From positions 1 through 64,000 of the forward strand of contig JAHHTH010000003.1 in assembly GCA_020024755.1 (NCBI GenBank): 64,000 nucleotides of DNA, given 5' to 3'. The stretch is from Mycoplasmataceae bacterium (GTDB lineage Bacteria > Bacillota_I > Bacilli_A > Mycoplasmatales > Mycoplasmoidaceae). Of this stretch, positions 25,663-36,123 are shown piece by piece (positions within the stretch are counted from its first letter, which is position 1; each line of letters opens with the position of its first letter). The position numbers were made by a program, and so were the translations under genes. The notes beneath the pieces were generated by a model, which was not told where the DNA came from, ran no database searches, and saw only the letters and a program-made list of their open reading frames with translations.

Positions 25663-25691
25663 GATCAAGTGTGAAAACACTTGATCTTTTT
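25663..25691 (+). terminator. Rho-independent terminator of ptsG
   Basis: GATCAAGTGT and ACACTTGATC pair perfectly around a GAAA tetraloop and are followed by TTTTT. Confidence 0.93.
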
Positions 25692-25703
25692 ATTTATATT
25701 TAC

Positions 25704-25731
25704 TTGACTTCATATTACTCTTTGATATGAT
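25704..25731 (+). promoter_or_regulatory. Promoter of the frameshifted membrane gene
   Basis: TTGACT (25704-25709), 16 bases, then TATGAT (25726-25731). GAGG at about 25739 serves the GTG start at 25751. Confidence 0.45.
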
Positions 25732-25750
25732 TTAATATGAGGTTGTTATT

Positions 25751-26090
25751 GTGGAACAATTAATTAAAAAAAGCAAAGACTATTAGACGGTTGGGGATTG
25801 CTACTATTGTAATATTGCCAATAGCGATAATTCTTGTAGTTATTGGAGCTATTTTAGCATTGTATTTATTTGAAATAGGAATGGTATTATTGTGAATTGG
25901 TGTAGGACTTTGTATTGCTGTTTCTCCAATATGTTTAACTTCTTCAATCAAGGTACTAGCTACTAATTGAGAAAATGAGCAATTAGAAAATGACAAAATA
26001 ACATGAGGTTTATTAGACCTATTAATTATTCCAGGTATAGCATCTATTGTATTTAGTTCTAAAGCTCTAAAACTATTAACTAGTCATTAA
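25751..26090 (+). pseudogene. Membrane protein gene interrupted by a frameshift in an A7 tract
   Basis: A GTG start with GAGG upstream reads about ten codons, through a run of seven A (near 25766-25772), into a stop at 25784. From the same A-run a second frame is open for about 108 codons to TAA at 26088. Removing one A joins them into a roughly 112-residue protein with two hydrophobic segments. The joined N-terminus resembles that of the 31685 product (K-x-KTI-x2-LGI, then a hydrophobic ILPI segment). Either the gene is broken, or it is switched by slippage at A7, or transcriptional slippage rescues it. A sequencing error in the homopolymer is also possible. Confidence 0.6.
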
Positions 26091-26196
26091 TTTATATTAC
26101 TCATTTTTTAAAATTATAATTATCACTTTTTGTATTATATTAGACTACTTATTTACAGTAGATTAATACATGCTATTTTGTACATAATTTAAATAT

Positions 26197-26222
26197 CAAC
26201 CATTATTAAATGGTTGTATAAT
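26197..26222 (+). promoter_or_regulatory. Inverted repeat abutting a -10 box
   Basis: CAACCATT and AATGGTTG (26197-26216) form a perfect 8-pair repeat that ends directly against TATAAT (26217-26222). The next gene starts 132 bases later at 26355, so the leader would be long. Apart from this the 26091-26354 gap holds nothing recognisable. Confidence 0.4.
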
Positions 26223-26354
26223 TAATCATAGTGTGAACCTTGAAAAATAAATATCATGCACTATAGATTTACACAGTAAAATTATGAAACTTTTAATAGT
26301 TAATTCCATTTAAATAATTGATAACAAATAAATACTAATATTAGGAGATAGATT

Positions 26355-27497
26355 ATGGCAAAAGATGATAGAGAAACCCACATAAATAATCACTTCATTC
26401 AGAAAGCTTATATTAAGAATTTTACAGACCAAAATAATTGATATAAATGATTTATATTTGATGGTGAAGAAGTACCTGAAAGATATGGCTACAATTCTAT
26501 AGATGATAAGGTACAATACAAAGCATTCTCAGTAGACTATTATTATTCCCAAAAAATTGAAATTGCAATGAATGATATTGAAACAGAATCAATGATGTAT
26601 ATCAATAAGATCATTGAGAATTTTAAAACTAATAATAGACATATTGAATTAGACTATAAAGAAGTTAGTGTAATTAAATGTTATATAGCTCTTAGCATCA
26701 TAAGAACACAATCATTTAGAAACTTTCTAAAGGAAAATACTTTTAGAGATAAATATGAAAGAGAAATAGATAATTCTGTTATATCTGATAAAGACTCTCA
26801 AGAGATAATGATTAAAATGATATTAGAAAAATTTAATAGCGAAACAAATCGCTATAGAGGTGTGAGTGAAGATGAGTGCAATAACTCATTTGCTAAGTTT
26901 GACACTAATAATGTTTTTCAATTTGATGAAGATCAATATGATTTAAAGAAAAATGCAATTGAAGAATTAATTGGACAGTTATATACTGCAATTGATAAAT
27001 CAGAAGTTATTTTTATTAGATTCGATAAACCTAAAACATTCTTAGGTGGTAAGGTAGTTTACTGATATAGCACTACCAAAGAAAGTTTAATTAGTTTCTT
27101 CGCACTTTCCCCTAATTTAGTCCTATCTCTTTATGTGCCATCTGATAAAGCAATACAAGCAAGTCATGATAAGTGTCCTATCTTTCCTTCAAACTTAATT
27201 GCACTAGGACCAATGATATGAAATAAAAGAGCTAAGGAAGTAATTGAAATTCAAAATAAATATAAGTCATCTAAAAACAGCAAAGCCATTGATACTAGAT
27301 TTTGAGATGAAGATGAAATTAAGAAGATGGATGAAATTAAAAAAGGTGATATTTATAAGTTCACAATTGTAGAAGGTACAGACAGTGGCCAACAAGTTTT
27401 AAATTGATTGATATTAAATGAATCTCATGGAGAAGTTATTTTGTTCCAAGAGATAGAAGATGTTAAGGAAATAATTGAAGAATCAGAAAATATTTAA
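26355..27497 (+). CDS. DUF4238-like protein
   Basis: 380 residues. The N-terminus (H-x3-HFIQKAYIKNF, residues 9-22) matches the opening of DUF4238 proteins, which begin with a 'H-x-P--YL--F' type motif and are sporadic in bacteria, often in mobile or defence neighbourhoods. The rest is charged and mostly helical, without transmembrane segments or a signal. GGAG lies before ATG 26355. It is transcribed alone and ends at a hairpin shared with the convergent SemiSWEET gene. The molecular function of the family is unknown to me. Confidence 0.6.
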
Positions 27498-27499
27498 AA

Positions 27500-27523
27500 A
27501 TGTATTTGATATACCAAATACAT
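27500..27523. terminator. Hairpin between convergent genes
   Basis: ATGTATTTG pairs perfectly with CAAATACAT around a 6-base loop. A T-rich stretch follows on the plus strand, so it can end the DUF4238-like transcript. It may also serve the opposing gene. Confidence 0.65.
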
Positions 27524-27532
27524 AATTAGTTA

Positions 27533-27928
27533 TTATTTTTTTGAAGAATCTTTTTTAGATAAATGTTCAAGACAATATTGAGCTTCTGATATGTTTAGTT
27601 TCTTTGCTTTGTTGATATTATTCATTTTTGTAAAAGCAATGAATATGTTAATTGCAGATGTAATAGCATTTGTTAATAAGATTGGAACTCCACCTGCTCA
27701 TCCTTCTAATGGTGTATTAGCAGCATAACCAAACACAATCATAGTAATAGCATCAGCAATTCAAAATACTGAAGATACAATACCAACAATTGGGAAGGCT
27801 AAACTAATACCAGCAGTGTCTCTAGTTTTTAGTGTTTTTCATCCCTGTGGAATAAAACAACCAATGGTTAATATAGATCCAATAATACCAAATACAAATT
27901 GTAGAATACCTGATGTAGTGCTTAGCAT
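27533..27928 (-). CDS. SemiSWEET / PQ-loop family sugar transporter
   Basis: 131 residues with three hydrophobic segments (about 5-25, 40-65 and 75-100) and a charged tail. The first helix ends with the PQ motif (IPQGWKTLKTRDTAGIS), the hallmark of the MtN3/SWEET/PQ-loop superfamily. A single three-helix bundle is the bacterial SemiSWEET form, which dimerises to pass small sugars down their gradient. Three in-frame TGA codons are read as Trp. AAAGG lies upstream of ATG 27928. A sugar facilitator beside PTS uptake would fit a fermenting mycoplasma, but the substrate is unknown. Confidence 0.78.
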
Positions 27929-27943
27929 TTTAAATTCCTTTCT

Positions 27944-28240
27944 TTAATTGTATTGTAATATGTATACTTTTTTATTTCTATTTTGCAACTCTCTATATGG
28001 TTTAATGATATCTTTAAAATCACCTACTAATAGAACCTTGCAATTTATATTTGCTTTATCAAATGTTTCTGCATAATTATTCTTCTTGATGTAGTTAAAT
28101 AATGAAAATGTTTGGTTATTTACACTTATCTCTTTGTGTGTACTAAAGATGATATACTTTTTAGAATTTAAATAACGTGGTAAATTTTTTAGTTTCTTAG
28201 TCTTTACTTTAAAATTACTTTTGATTGGTAGTGTAATCAT
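27944..28240 (-). CDS. Small basic protein of unknown function
   Basis: 98 residues, very rich in Lys and Asn, with no signal, membrane segment or motif that I recognise. It has no Shine-Dalgarno. A TATAAT box on this strand (28252-28247) ends six bases before the ATG, so the mRNA is probably leaderless. It is divergent from secG and shares its symmetrical promoter. It stops 15 bases before the SemiSWEET start, so the two may be cotranscribed. Confidence 0.55.
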   Translation of the reverse strand: MITLPIKSNFKVKTKKLKNLPRYLNSKKYIIFSTHKEISVNNQTFSLFNYIKKNNYAETFDKANINCKVLLVGDFKDIIKPYRELQNRNKKVYILQYN

Positions 28241-28242
28241 AA

Positions 28243-28258
28243 ATATATTATAATATAT
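28243..28258. promoter_or_regulatory. Divergent palindromic promoter for two leaderless genes
   Basis: A perfect 16-base palindrome (ATATATTATAATATAT) gives TATAAT on both strands (plus 28249-28254, minus 28252-28247). secG starts 10 bases to the right and the small basic gene 7 bases to the left. Neither has a ribosome binding site. Confidence 0.6.
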
Positions 28259-28263
28259 CTATT

Positions 28264-28494
28264 ATGACAAACACAGTTATTATATTAGTTATTGCCTTAG
28301 TGTGTATCATTATTGGATTACTATTAAGCTCATCTGGTTCTACAGGTGGTTTAAATAATATTTCTGCTCAAGAACTTGAAATCTTTAAAAGAACTAAAGA
28401 TAGAGGTCTTATCAAGATTTTGCAATTTACACTATTTATCCTAGCTGTAGTGCTTGCAATTCTAATTGTCGTATTCTCTGTTCTTAAAATTTAA
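28264..28494 (+). CDS. secG: Preprotein translocase subunit SecG
   Basis: 76 residues, two transmembrane segments (about 3-22 and 51-73) joined by a loop with S-S-S-G-x-TGG-L and K-x-RG-L motifs, as in SecG. SecG assists SecYE in moving proteins across the membrane. The secG-rnr order is common in Firmicutes and mollicutes and supports the call. Its stop codon overlaps the rnr ATG by one base. It is likely leaderless from the palindromic promoter at 28243. Confidence 0.85.
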   Translation: MTNTVIILVIALVCIIIGLLLSSSGSTGGLNNISAQELEIFKRTKDRGLIKILQFTLFILAVVLAILIVVFSVLKI

Positions 28495-30713
28495 TGGAAC
28501 GATTAATAATTAAAGCTATAGAAGATATTGTTATAGAAGAAAAGGGTAGACCAATTCCAAGTGGAATACTAATGGATAAGGTTCGCCATCAAGCTAGAAT
28601 AGATAAGAAAAGTCTTATCTATTCCTGCATTGATAAATTAGTAGAAAAGAATGTATTAAGAAAAACACCTAGCGGTATGCTTGTAGAAGGATACATTAAC
28701 CGTGAATTGTTACCAGAAGTATATCGTGGTACTATTGCTATTAATTCAAATTTAGATGGCTATATCAGAGTTAAAGATGAAAATAATGGACCTTTAGAGT
28801 TAGAAGCATATGTGAACAATATAAATCTTAATGGTGCAATTACTGGTGATCTAGTTGAATTTAAGTATATGAAGGATAAATATACTAAGCAAAATGTTCA
28901 ACATGCTGCTGTAACCAAAATCCTTGAACACAATACAAAGTTTATTGTTGGAGAATTCCAATTAATTGGTAATACATATAACGTGCTATGTGATGATACA
29001 CGTAACTATACTAAAATCCATTTACAAGATACTGAAGGTTTAGTTAATGGTCACAAAATATTAGTTGAGATTAAAGAATATAAAGATGGAGAAGCTTGAG
29101 GTGCTGTTTCAAGAGTATTAGGCCATAAAGATGATGTAGGAGTTGATATCTTATCAATTATTGCTGCCCATAACATTGAAATTGATTTCACAAAGGAATC
29201 ATTAGACCAAGCAAATATAAATGAAGTAGATGCTAATGATAATAGTGATGTAAGAAGAGATTTAAAAGATAGAATGATAGTTACTATTGACCCTGCAACT
29301 TCGAAAGATTTAGATGATGCAGTCCATGTAAAGAAATTAGATAATGGTAAATATTTTTTAAGTGTATCAATTGCTGATGTGAGTCATTATGTAAGGTACA
29401 ATTCTCCTCTATGAAATGAAGCTATCAATAGAGCAACATCTGTTTATTTAGTTGATAGAGTTATTCCTATGCTCCCACATACTTTATCAAATAACATTTG
29501 TTCTTTAAATCCACAAGTACCACGTTTAACTTTAACATGTGATATGGAAATTGATGAACAAGGTAATTATAGTAACATTGAAGTTTATCCATCAGTAATT
29601 CATTCAACTAAGAGATTAAGTTATGATGAAGTTAATGAATACTTTGCTGGACAAGACAAACCTGAGTGATCTAATGAATTAAAACAAATGATGGATTGAT
29701 CAAAAGAATTGCATCATATTCTAAGAGCTCGTAAAGCTAAGGATGGATATATTGATTTTGAAGTGAAAGAACCTATCATTGTAGTTGATGAAAAGTGTTG
29801 ACCAATTGATATTGTTATTAAAGAAAGAGGAACTGCGCAAAAGATGGTTGAAGACTTTATGATCTGTGCAAATGAAGGTGTAACTATTAATGCAAATAAA
29901 TTAGATATTCCATTCATCTATAGAATTCATGCTAAACCTGATATTGCAAGACTTGAAAATTTTGCAGTAGAAGCAAAGAAATTAGGTTTCATTACAAATA
30001 AATCAGATTTTGAAGATATGAAACCAAATACTATTGCAAGATGATTAGATCAAAATAAGAATAATGATAACATTGCTCTTATATCTAAATTGTTATTGAG
30101 ATGCATGCAAAAGGCTGCATATTCAACTAATAATGTAGGACACTTTGGATTAAGTAGTGAAAACTATACTCACTTTACTTCTCCAATCCGTAGAACACCT
30201 GATATGATAGTTCATACATTGTACTGAATGTTTGCATTTAAACCAAGTTTATTTAGTGATGGTGAAAGAGAAAAGTTTAAACAACAATTACCTGAATTAT
30301 GTGAAACCTCTACACAAAAAGAAATTGAAGCAGTACAATGTGAGAGAGATGTAAATCAATTAAAATTCTGCCAATATATGTCTAAGCACATAGGAGATAC
30401 TTTTGAAGGTACTATATCAACTGTTAAATCATTTGGAATGTTTATTGAATTAGATAATACTGTAGAAGTATTAGTAAGAATAGTAAATATTGGTAAAGAT
30501 TTCTGAAAGTTTATTCCAGATACAAATGTTATTATGGGAAATAGAACAGGTAAAGTATTTACTTTTGGAAATAAGGTTACTGTAAAGATTATTGATGTTA
30601 ATATTCCTAACCGCCAAATAAATGCAATTATTGTAGGATTCGAACCAGATGAAAGACCACAAGGTAATAGGGAGTTTAAACGTAACAATGACAGAAAAGT
30701 ACACAGATATTAA
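28494..30713 (+). CDS. rnr: Ribonuclease R
   Basis: 739 residues. An N-terminal winged helix (about 1-65) is followed by cold-shock OB domains (about 75-230), the RNB catalytic domain (about 255-580, with the D-P-A-T-x-K-D-L-D-D-A metal-binding motif) and a C-terminal S1 domain (about 630-720, G-x-I-x3-K-SFGMFIEL). It degrades structured RNA 3' to 5', and in mycoplasmas it is a main exoribonuclease. Translation is coupled to secG. The 3' end overlaps the next gene by 26 bases. Confidence 0.95.
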
Positions 30714-31494
30714 TACAGATGTAGAAACATTCTTTTACAATCATGTTGGTTTTAAAAATATTAAGATAATTTCTATAAAGAAAATACATGAAGGTTTAAC
30801 AAATACAAGTTATAAAGTAAAAACTAATAGAGGTATTTTTCAATTAAGATTTGCTTCTAATTCACAAGGCATAAATAGAGTGATTGAAAAACAAATATTA
30901 CAACAAGAAGATGAATTAGTTTATTTTGATGAACAAGGTAATATGATCAAGTATTGAATTAAGGCAAAACATTTTAAAAAAATGCCTTTCATTAATTCAT
31001 ATGATTTAATCTTTAATGCAATAGAAGAATTTCACAATAACATAAATATCAAATCAAATAATAAGATAGATTATTTAACTTATTTAAATAATGCAGAAGG
31101 TTTAGATGAAGCACAAGTAAATCTATTCAAACAATATGAAGCTAAGTTTAGAAAAACTAATGGATTGGTAATGTCACATAATGATCTAACAAAAAGCAAT
31201 ATCTTGATTGATGACAAACGTAAAATCAGATTAATTGATTTTGAATGAGCCTGCATGAATTATGAATGATTTGATTATTTATATTACTTGATTCACACTT
31301 CAGAATCTAATAGTAAATTAATCATTGAAGGCTTTCATAAGTTTAAGAGAGAAATAATAGAAGAATTATTCTTTATTAGTTTCTTTTGTTTAACTTGAGT
31401 TAATTCTATAAATGACGATAGATCTAAATTTAAAAAACTAAAGAAACTATATCTAAAAAGAACTAATGCTTTCTACCAAGAAATTATTAATTAA
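30688..31494 (+). CDS. Choline kinase / aminoglycoside-phosphotransferase-like kinase
   Basis: 268 residues. Motifs of the choline kinase (LicA) fold are present: the nucleotide loop region H-E-G-L-T-N-T-S-Y near residues 33-41, the catalytic S-H-N-D-L-T-x-S-N-I-L motif (about 170-180) and the metal-binding L-I-D-F-E-W-A (about 189-195). It probably phosphorylates choline or a similar alcohol for membrane or surface lipid modification. ATG 30688 is preferred. ATG 30649 in the same frame would extend it by 13 residues and deepen the overlap with rnr. GGGAG lies rather far (15 bases) upstream of 30688. It ends the secG operon. Confidence 0.75.
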
Positions 31495-31611
31495 TTTCTT
31501 AAATAAGTATTTATTTTATATTCTGGAAAATATATATTTCAAATTTGTTTTTATTTATAAAAACATATTATGAGCATACAAATATAGCTATTAAAAATTC
31601 ATGCTATTGAC

Positions 31612-31662
31612 TTGACATTCTATCAATATATTTAATGATATTAGTAAAGTAAGAATTTACTT
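31612..31662 (+). promoter_or_regulatory. Promoter and 5'-terminal stem-loop of the ABC exporter operon
   Basis: TTGACA (31612-31617) stands 18 bases before a weak TGATAT (31636-31641). A stem-loop AAGTAA-GAAT-TTACTT (31647-31662) lies at the predicted start of the mRNA. AAAGGAGGA then precedes ATG 31685. Confidence 0.5.
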
Positions 31663-31684
31663 AAATAAATCAAAGGAGGAATAT

Positions 31685-32185
31685 ATGGATAGGCTAGACA
31701 ATAAACCTAAAACCATTAAAACTCTTGGTATTGTATTTATATCTATCTTACCAATTTGAATAATGCTTTTGGTTATAGCAGGCATTACTTCATCAACAAT
31801 ACCATTATTGTTTGGTATTGTATTCCTAATAGGATGATGTGCAATTGGTACAAAATTGGCTATTAATATGATGGCTGTAATTTGTAATAATGGTAGATTG
31901 TACAATAACAAGATGTCACAAAGTTTAAATTACTTATTAGCACCAATTAGTATTAGAAACAAATTACTTAGAGTTTTAGTTTGCAAACCTAAAGACTCGG
32001 ATGATGATTCTAATCCAATAGTACTAAAAGAAAATGATGATGAAAAAGTCGATAAAACAATTGACGATAAACTTAAAGATAAAATTGAAAAAATAAAGGA
32101 AATGTATCAAGAAGATATATTAAGTGAAGAAGAAGCAATTTCCAAGATTAATAAACTTCTAAATGATGCAACTGTAGGAGGTTAA
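31685..32185 (+). CDS. Membrane protein with C-terminal SHOCT-like segment
   Basis: 166 residues: two transmembrane segments (about 14-35 and 39-60), an amphipathic middle, an acidic stretch, and a last region (about 135-160) with K-I-E-K-I-K-E-M-Y then E-E-E-A-I-S-K-I-N-K-L. This is the pattern of SHOCT domains, short oligomerisation tails. It is the first gene of an operon with an ABC permease, 4 bases downstream. Its N-terminus resembles the frameshifted gene at 25751. The function is probably accessory to the exporter but is not shown. Confidence 0.65.
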
Positions 32186-32189
32186 TATT

Positions 32190-33596
32190 ATGGTACAAAC
32201 TACAATAGGAAGACCTACTAAAATAATTAATCCAGTTATTGCATATTTAGGATTTGTTAAAAAGACTGTATTCTCAAATAAATCATTATTTGTTTACTTA
32301 ACTATATTCAGTTTATTATCATTCTTAGTTGGTTTAATTCCACTAATAATATCTCATTCACGTTTGATGGATGGAACAGTAAAACCTCATGAAGGTTGAA
32401 GTATATTTGATGCATGAACTCAATCTCTATCTGCTTTCAAAGGATTAGAAGCATCTATCATTGTATTTACTTCAGGATTAACTGGTATTTCAGTATTCAT
32501 GATTATGTTTAAAGATGGTGAAAGTGATGGTACTGAATTAATCACAGTTTCTAAACCTATTTCAAGAAGACAAATACTATGTGCTAAATACTTATTTGCA
32601 CTCATTATGGTATTAATCATTGCATTAATAAATGAAGCTCTATTTGGTATTAGTTATGTAACTCTAAATTCAGTTACAAATAATTGATTATCAAGAGTAT
32701 TCTATCCACCATCAAGTTATCCATATGGATCAATCTATTTTGGTGGTATCTTTGCCGCAACTATTTTATCATTCTTTGTATTTGGTTTGATGTCATCATG
32801 TATTGCAGTAAAAGCAAGTGGAAAAGTAACAAGAGTATTAGTAATGATCATTATGTTTGGATGTATTGGTATTTCTAATCTTTCAAGTAATTTAATACCA
32901 GCTTATGTAGAAAATCCAGTTGTTAATTCTTTAACTAAATCTGCAGATAAAGTTATGGATGGATTTGTAGGTAAAACTATGAGTGAAATCAATAGAGAAA
33001 CTACTGTAGATTACAAATCAAATAAGCTAGCTGCATCTACTCAAATATTTGGTGGAAATAATGGCAGTGGATTGAATACAAAATATGAAGATTACAAGAA
33101 CTTCAAAATAACTGGTATTACAAGAAATAGAGAACGTCCTTTTAGAATTAATTACTCTATGAGAGACACAATAGATAGTTGATATAATTGCTATTCAATT
33201 TCATTTGCAGGATTAAGCAATAAATCATCAATTGCAGCAAATGAAGTTCTATATAAAGGTGGTTATGGATTAAATCAATTAGTATTGAAAAATATGGGCA
33301 ATAGCACACCTGCTTCATGAGCTGTTGTTATGTCTTATATAAACCCAATGAATTCAATGCAAAATATGATCTCAAGTGCACTACCACCAACATCAACAAC
33401 ACCAATACCTTATAATTGATCTTTAAGTAATTTTGTTGCACTAGTTCCACAAGGTAACAAAGCTGCTTCTCCGATTACATTTAGAGATGTAGAATTAGGT
33501 AACCCAATATGAGCACTATTAATAGTATGAATTGGAGTTTCATGTATCTTTGGAGCATTCACTACAATAGGATATTTAAGAAAGGACTTTATCTAA
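32190..33596 (+). CDS. ABC-2-type transporter permease
   Basis: 468 residues with about six membrane segments: one near 35-55, a group at about 85-215, and a last one at about 443-463. An extracellular loop of more than 200 residues lies between the fifth and last. The D-G-E-x-D-G-T-E-L-I-T-V-S-KP-I-S-R-R-Q motif near residue 110 is the cytoplasmic coupling region typical of ABC-2 permeases. It should form an exporter with the ATPase that starts one base after its stop. The substrate is unknown. Confidence 0.8.
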
Positions 33597-33597
33597 A

Positions 33598-34533
33598 ATG
33601 GCAAGTAATAAGAAGAATAGATTAGATAGTATTATTTCTTCATATTTAAATGATGTTTTAGATGTGAATGAATTAGTTGAAAAAGCAATAGGAATGTCAA
33701 CTTCAGATAATACTAAAAAAGAAACATCTAACAGTACAAAAGAAAAGAAAGTTTCTAATGCTCAAGAAAAGGTTTCAGAACCAACACCTACTATACCAAG
33801 ACAACCAATTGTAGTTGTGGATCATTTTACAAAACTTTATAGCGGTAGAACTGTACCAGCAGTAAATAACATTTCATTTAATATTTATCCTGGTGACTTC
33901 CATGCATTTATTGGAGCAAATGGTGCAGGTAAAACTACAACCATTAAAGCAATCATAGGAGCATATTCAAAAAGTAAATATCATGGTTCCATTACTATTG
34001 CAGGAAATGATAACCAAACAGTTAATGCTAAAAGATTAATTGGATATATTCCTGAAAATGCAAACTTCCCTAAGAAAATGAATACAAGGAATTATTTAAT
34101 TTCTATGGCTATGTTAGCAGGCTATACATCATCTGAAGCTAAAATAAAAGCAACTAAAATTATTAATAGTCTAGGTATGTCAGCTTTTGAAAAGAAGCGT
34201 CCCATTACATTCTCATCAGGACAAAAGAAAAAGATATTATTAGCTCAAGCATTGTTGAGTGATCCAGAAGTTTTAATTATGGATGAACCTGCTGCAAACT
34301 TAGATCCACTTGCTAGAGAAGACTTGTTTGAAACATTACTTTCACTACAAAAGAAAGGCAAAGCAATCTTTATATCAAGTCATATCTTGGATGAAGTAGA
34401 TAGATATGCTACATGTGCAACTATATTAGATGGTGGTAGGGTAGTATTTGATGGAAAATTAGATGGAAAACTAAATTTGACTGAATTGTATAAGAAATAT
34501 GTTAAGTTAGGTTCAGTTGATAATAATCGCTAA
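33598..34533 (+). CDS. ABC transporter ATP-binding protein (ABC-2 exporter)
   Basis: 311 residues. An N-terminal extension of about 80 Lys/Ser/Asn-rich residues precedes the nucleotide-binding domain, with Walker A GANGAGKTT (about 103-111), signature F-S-S-G-Q-K-K-K (about 202-209) and Walker B V-L-I-M-D-E-P (about 223-229), then the H-loop in S-S-H. It powers the permease encoded just upstream. The extension is unusual for this family and may dock on the SHOCT-like membrane partner. No Trp codons occur. Confidence 0.9.
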   Translation: MASNKKNRLDSIISSYLNDVLDVNELVEKAIGMSTSDNTKKETSNSTKEKKVSNAQEKVSEPTPTIPRQPIVVVDHFTKLYSGRTVPAVNNISFNIYPGDFHAFIGANGAGKTTTIKAIIGAYSKSKYHGSITIAGNDNQTVNAKRLIGYIPENANFPKKMNTRNYLISMAMLAGYTSSEAKIKATKIINSLGMSAFEKKRPITFSSGQKKKILLAQALLSDPEVLIMDEPAANLDPLAREDLFETLLSLQKKGKAIFISSHILDEVDRYATCATILDGGRVVFDGKLDGKLNLTELYKKYVKLGSVDNNR

Positions 34534-34580
34534 TACCCTTCCATATAAGTTAATTTAAAATAATGTGGTATAATAATTTT

Positions 34581-34718
34581 GCATAACTTGGTGATGAACA
34601 TTGTAATTTATTGCTTATTGTGCCCCAGATGAGTCTGGTGTGTAATGAATAGGTTAATTCTTTTTACTAAGTAATTATTGATTATGTATGGTTGCGCCTC
34701 GAGAAATCGAGGCTTTTA
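34581..34718 (+). ncRNA. Structured small RNA of unknown class
   Basis: An extended -10 box (TGG-TATAAT, 34569-34574) and a perfect terminator (GCCTCGA, GAAA, TCGAGGC, T-run; 34696-34718) frame about 138 bases with no reading frame. The interior can fold as a rod: ACTTGGT pairs with ACTAAGT (one G-U), TTATT with AATGA, and an apical CCAGA-TGAG-TCTGG hairpin. The rod with internal loops recalls 6S RNA, but it is short for that. The SRP RNA apical consensus and tmRNA or RNase P motifs are absent. Confidence 0.65.
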
Positions 34719-34744
34719 TATTGTATGTAGCATTTTACTGGTTA

Positions 34745-36055
34745 TTATTGATGATTGATCATATAACTAAACAAATATAATGGAATATATTCATCATTAA
34801 GTTCATTTAATAATGATACAGTTTTTAGTGATATATCCTTTTTCTCTTTAACAAGATCTAAGCTTTTACTCTTAATGTTTTTACCTGATTTAATTTCTAA
34901 TACATTTACTTCAAGGTTATCTTCATAGACACAATCTAATTCATATCCATTAGTATTAATGTAGTAAGTGTAGTAATAAGGTTTCTTGTTATTTTTGATT
35001 AATTCTGAGATTACATAATTTTCCATAATATGTCCTTTGATATTATTGAATTTTGGTGTCTTTATATTCTCGATTGTTAATTGATGTTTACAACTAATTA
35101 AACCTATATCACAAAGATAGATTTTGAATTTAGATGATCCATCTTTTGGTTTTAAAGGATAATTTAAATTTTGACAATTATCTATTTTGTAACATATATG
35201 TGATTTAACTAGTAATTGAATTGCGTATTCATAGTCACGATATCTTGCACTGGTTTTTATTGTAGATAATGTGAATGTATTACTTTCTCTACTAGAAAAG
35301 CTTATTGCATTCTCAAAAACATCCATAGCCTTTAACTTGTCATTGCCTTCTAAATACTTACCTATATCTGCATAGTATTTATTGTAGATATCTTCATTGA
35401 CTTCTTTTGCTAAGTCATAGTTTTCATTATTTTGTAAAAATACTTTTACTGCTTCTGGAAACCCACCTACTACAATGTATTTATAGAATCATTCACAAAG
35501 ATAGTTATGAGTTGAGTCATCTATTTTATTGCTATTAGAAGCTTTTACTAAATTTTTGAAAGCCACTTCAGAAGCATTCATAAGAAATTCATCAAAGCTT
35601 AATGTATACATATTAATTGTATGCACTTGACCTACTGGCACTGTTATCTTATCAGTAAATACTTTCATACTTAAATAACTACCAAGACAAATTATATTTT
35701 TAAATTTATTATCTTCATTTATGAATTTTAGTTGTGTATAAAAACCTAAACATTCTTGAAGCTCATCTATTACTATTATTGAATCTTTATCTATAACTAT
35801 TTCTTGATTATTACTACGTTCTAGAAATAATATTAAGTTTTCAAATGTTGGATCACTTTTAAATTCCTGAAAAAGAGGATTGTTTGATAATCTCATAAAG
35901 TTTACATAGTAAACGTTCTTATAATACTCTTTTGTTATTTTCAGTGTAGTAGTTGATTTACCACATTGTCTAGTTCCTAAAATAACAAGAGGTTTCTTAT
36001 CATCTCTTTTTATTCAATTTATTAATTGTGATTCTATATTTCTTTTTAAATACAT
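34745..36055 (-). CDS. DUF4143-type AAA ATPase with nuclease-like C-terminus (copy 1)
   Basis: 436 residues. Walker A (G-T-R-Q-C-G-K-S-T, about 28-36) and Walker B (I-I-V-I-D-E-L, about 93-99) identify the AAA part. The C-terminal DUF4143 region (about 290-420) ends in E-L-D-x-V and V-L-E-I-K-S-G-K, the spacing of a PD-(D/E)xK nuclease-like site. Two GTGAA-N3-TTCAC operators stand upstream, and a -10 box ends seven bases before the ATG, so the mRNA is probably leaderless. The family is common in mycoplasmas and of unclear function. Paralogues lie at 36606 and 51037. Confidence 0.8.
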
Positions 36056-36075
36056 ATACTAGATTATATTAATAT

Positions 36076-36123
36076 TTTGTGAAATATTCACAAATTATTA
36101 TTAATATTTCGTGAAAATTTCAC
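36076..36123. promoter_or_regulatory. Two matched operator sites GTGAA-N3-TTCAC
   Basis: Site 1 (36076-36094) is a perfect TTTGTGAA-ATA-TTCACAAA. Site 2 (36111-36123) has the core GTGAAAATTTCAC. Their centres are 32 bases apart, about three helical turns. They lie just behind the -10 box (minus strand, 36068-36063) of the ATPase gene at 36055, so a dimeric regulator is likely. Confidence 0.6.

Noticed and set aside
34620..34650. Hammerhead ribozyme core in the small RNA (ATGAG next to a GAAA loop)
   Set aside because: The invariant CUGANGA core is not met, and the GAAA belongs to the terminator loop.
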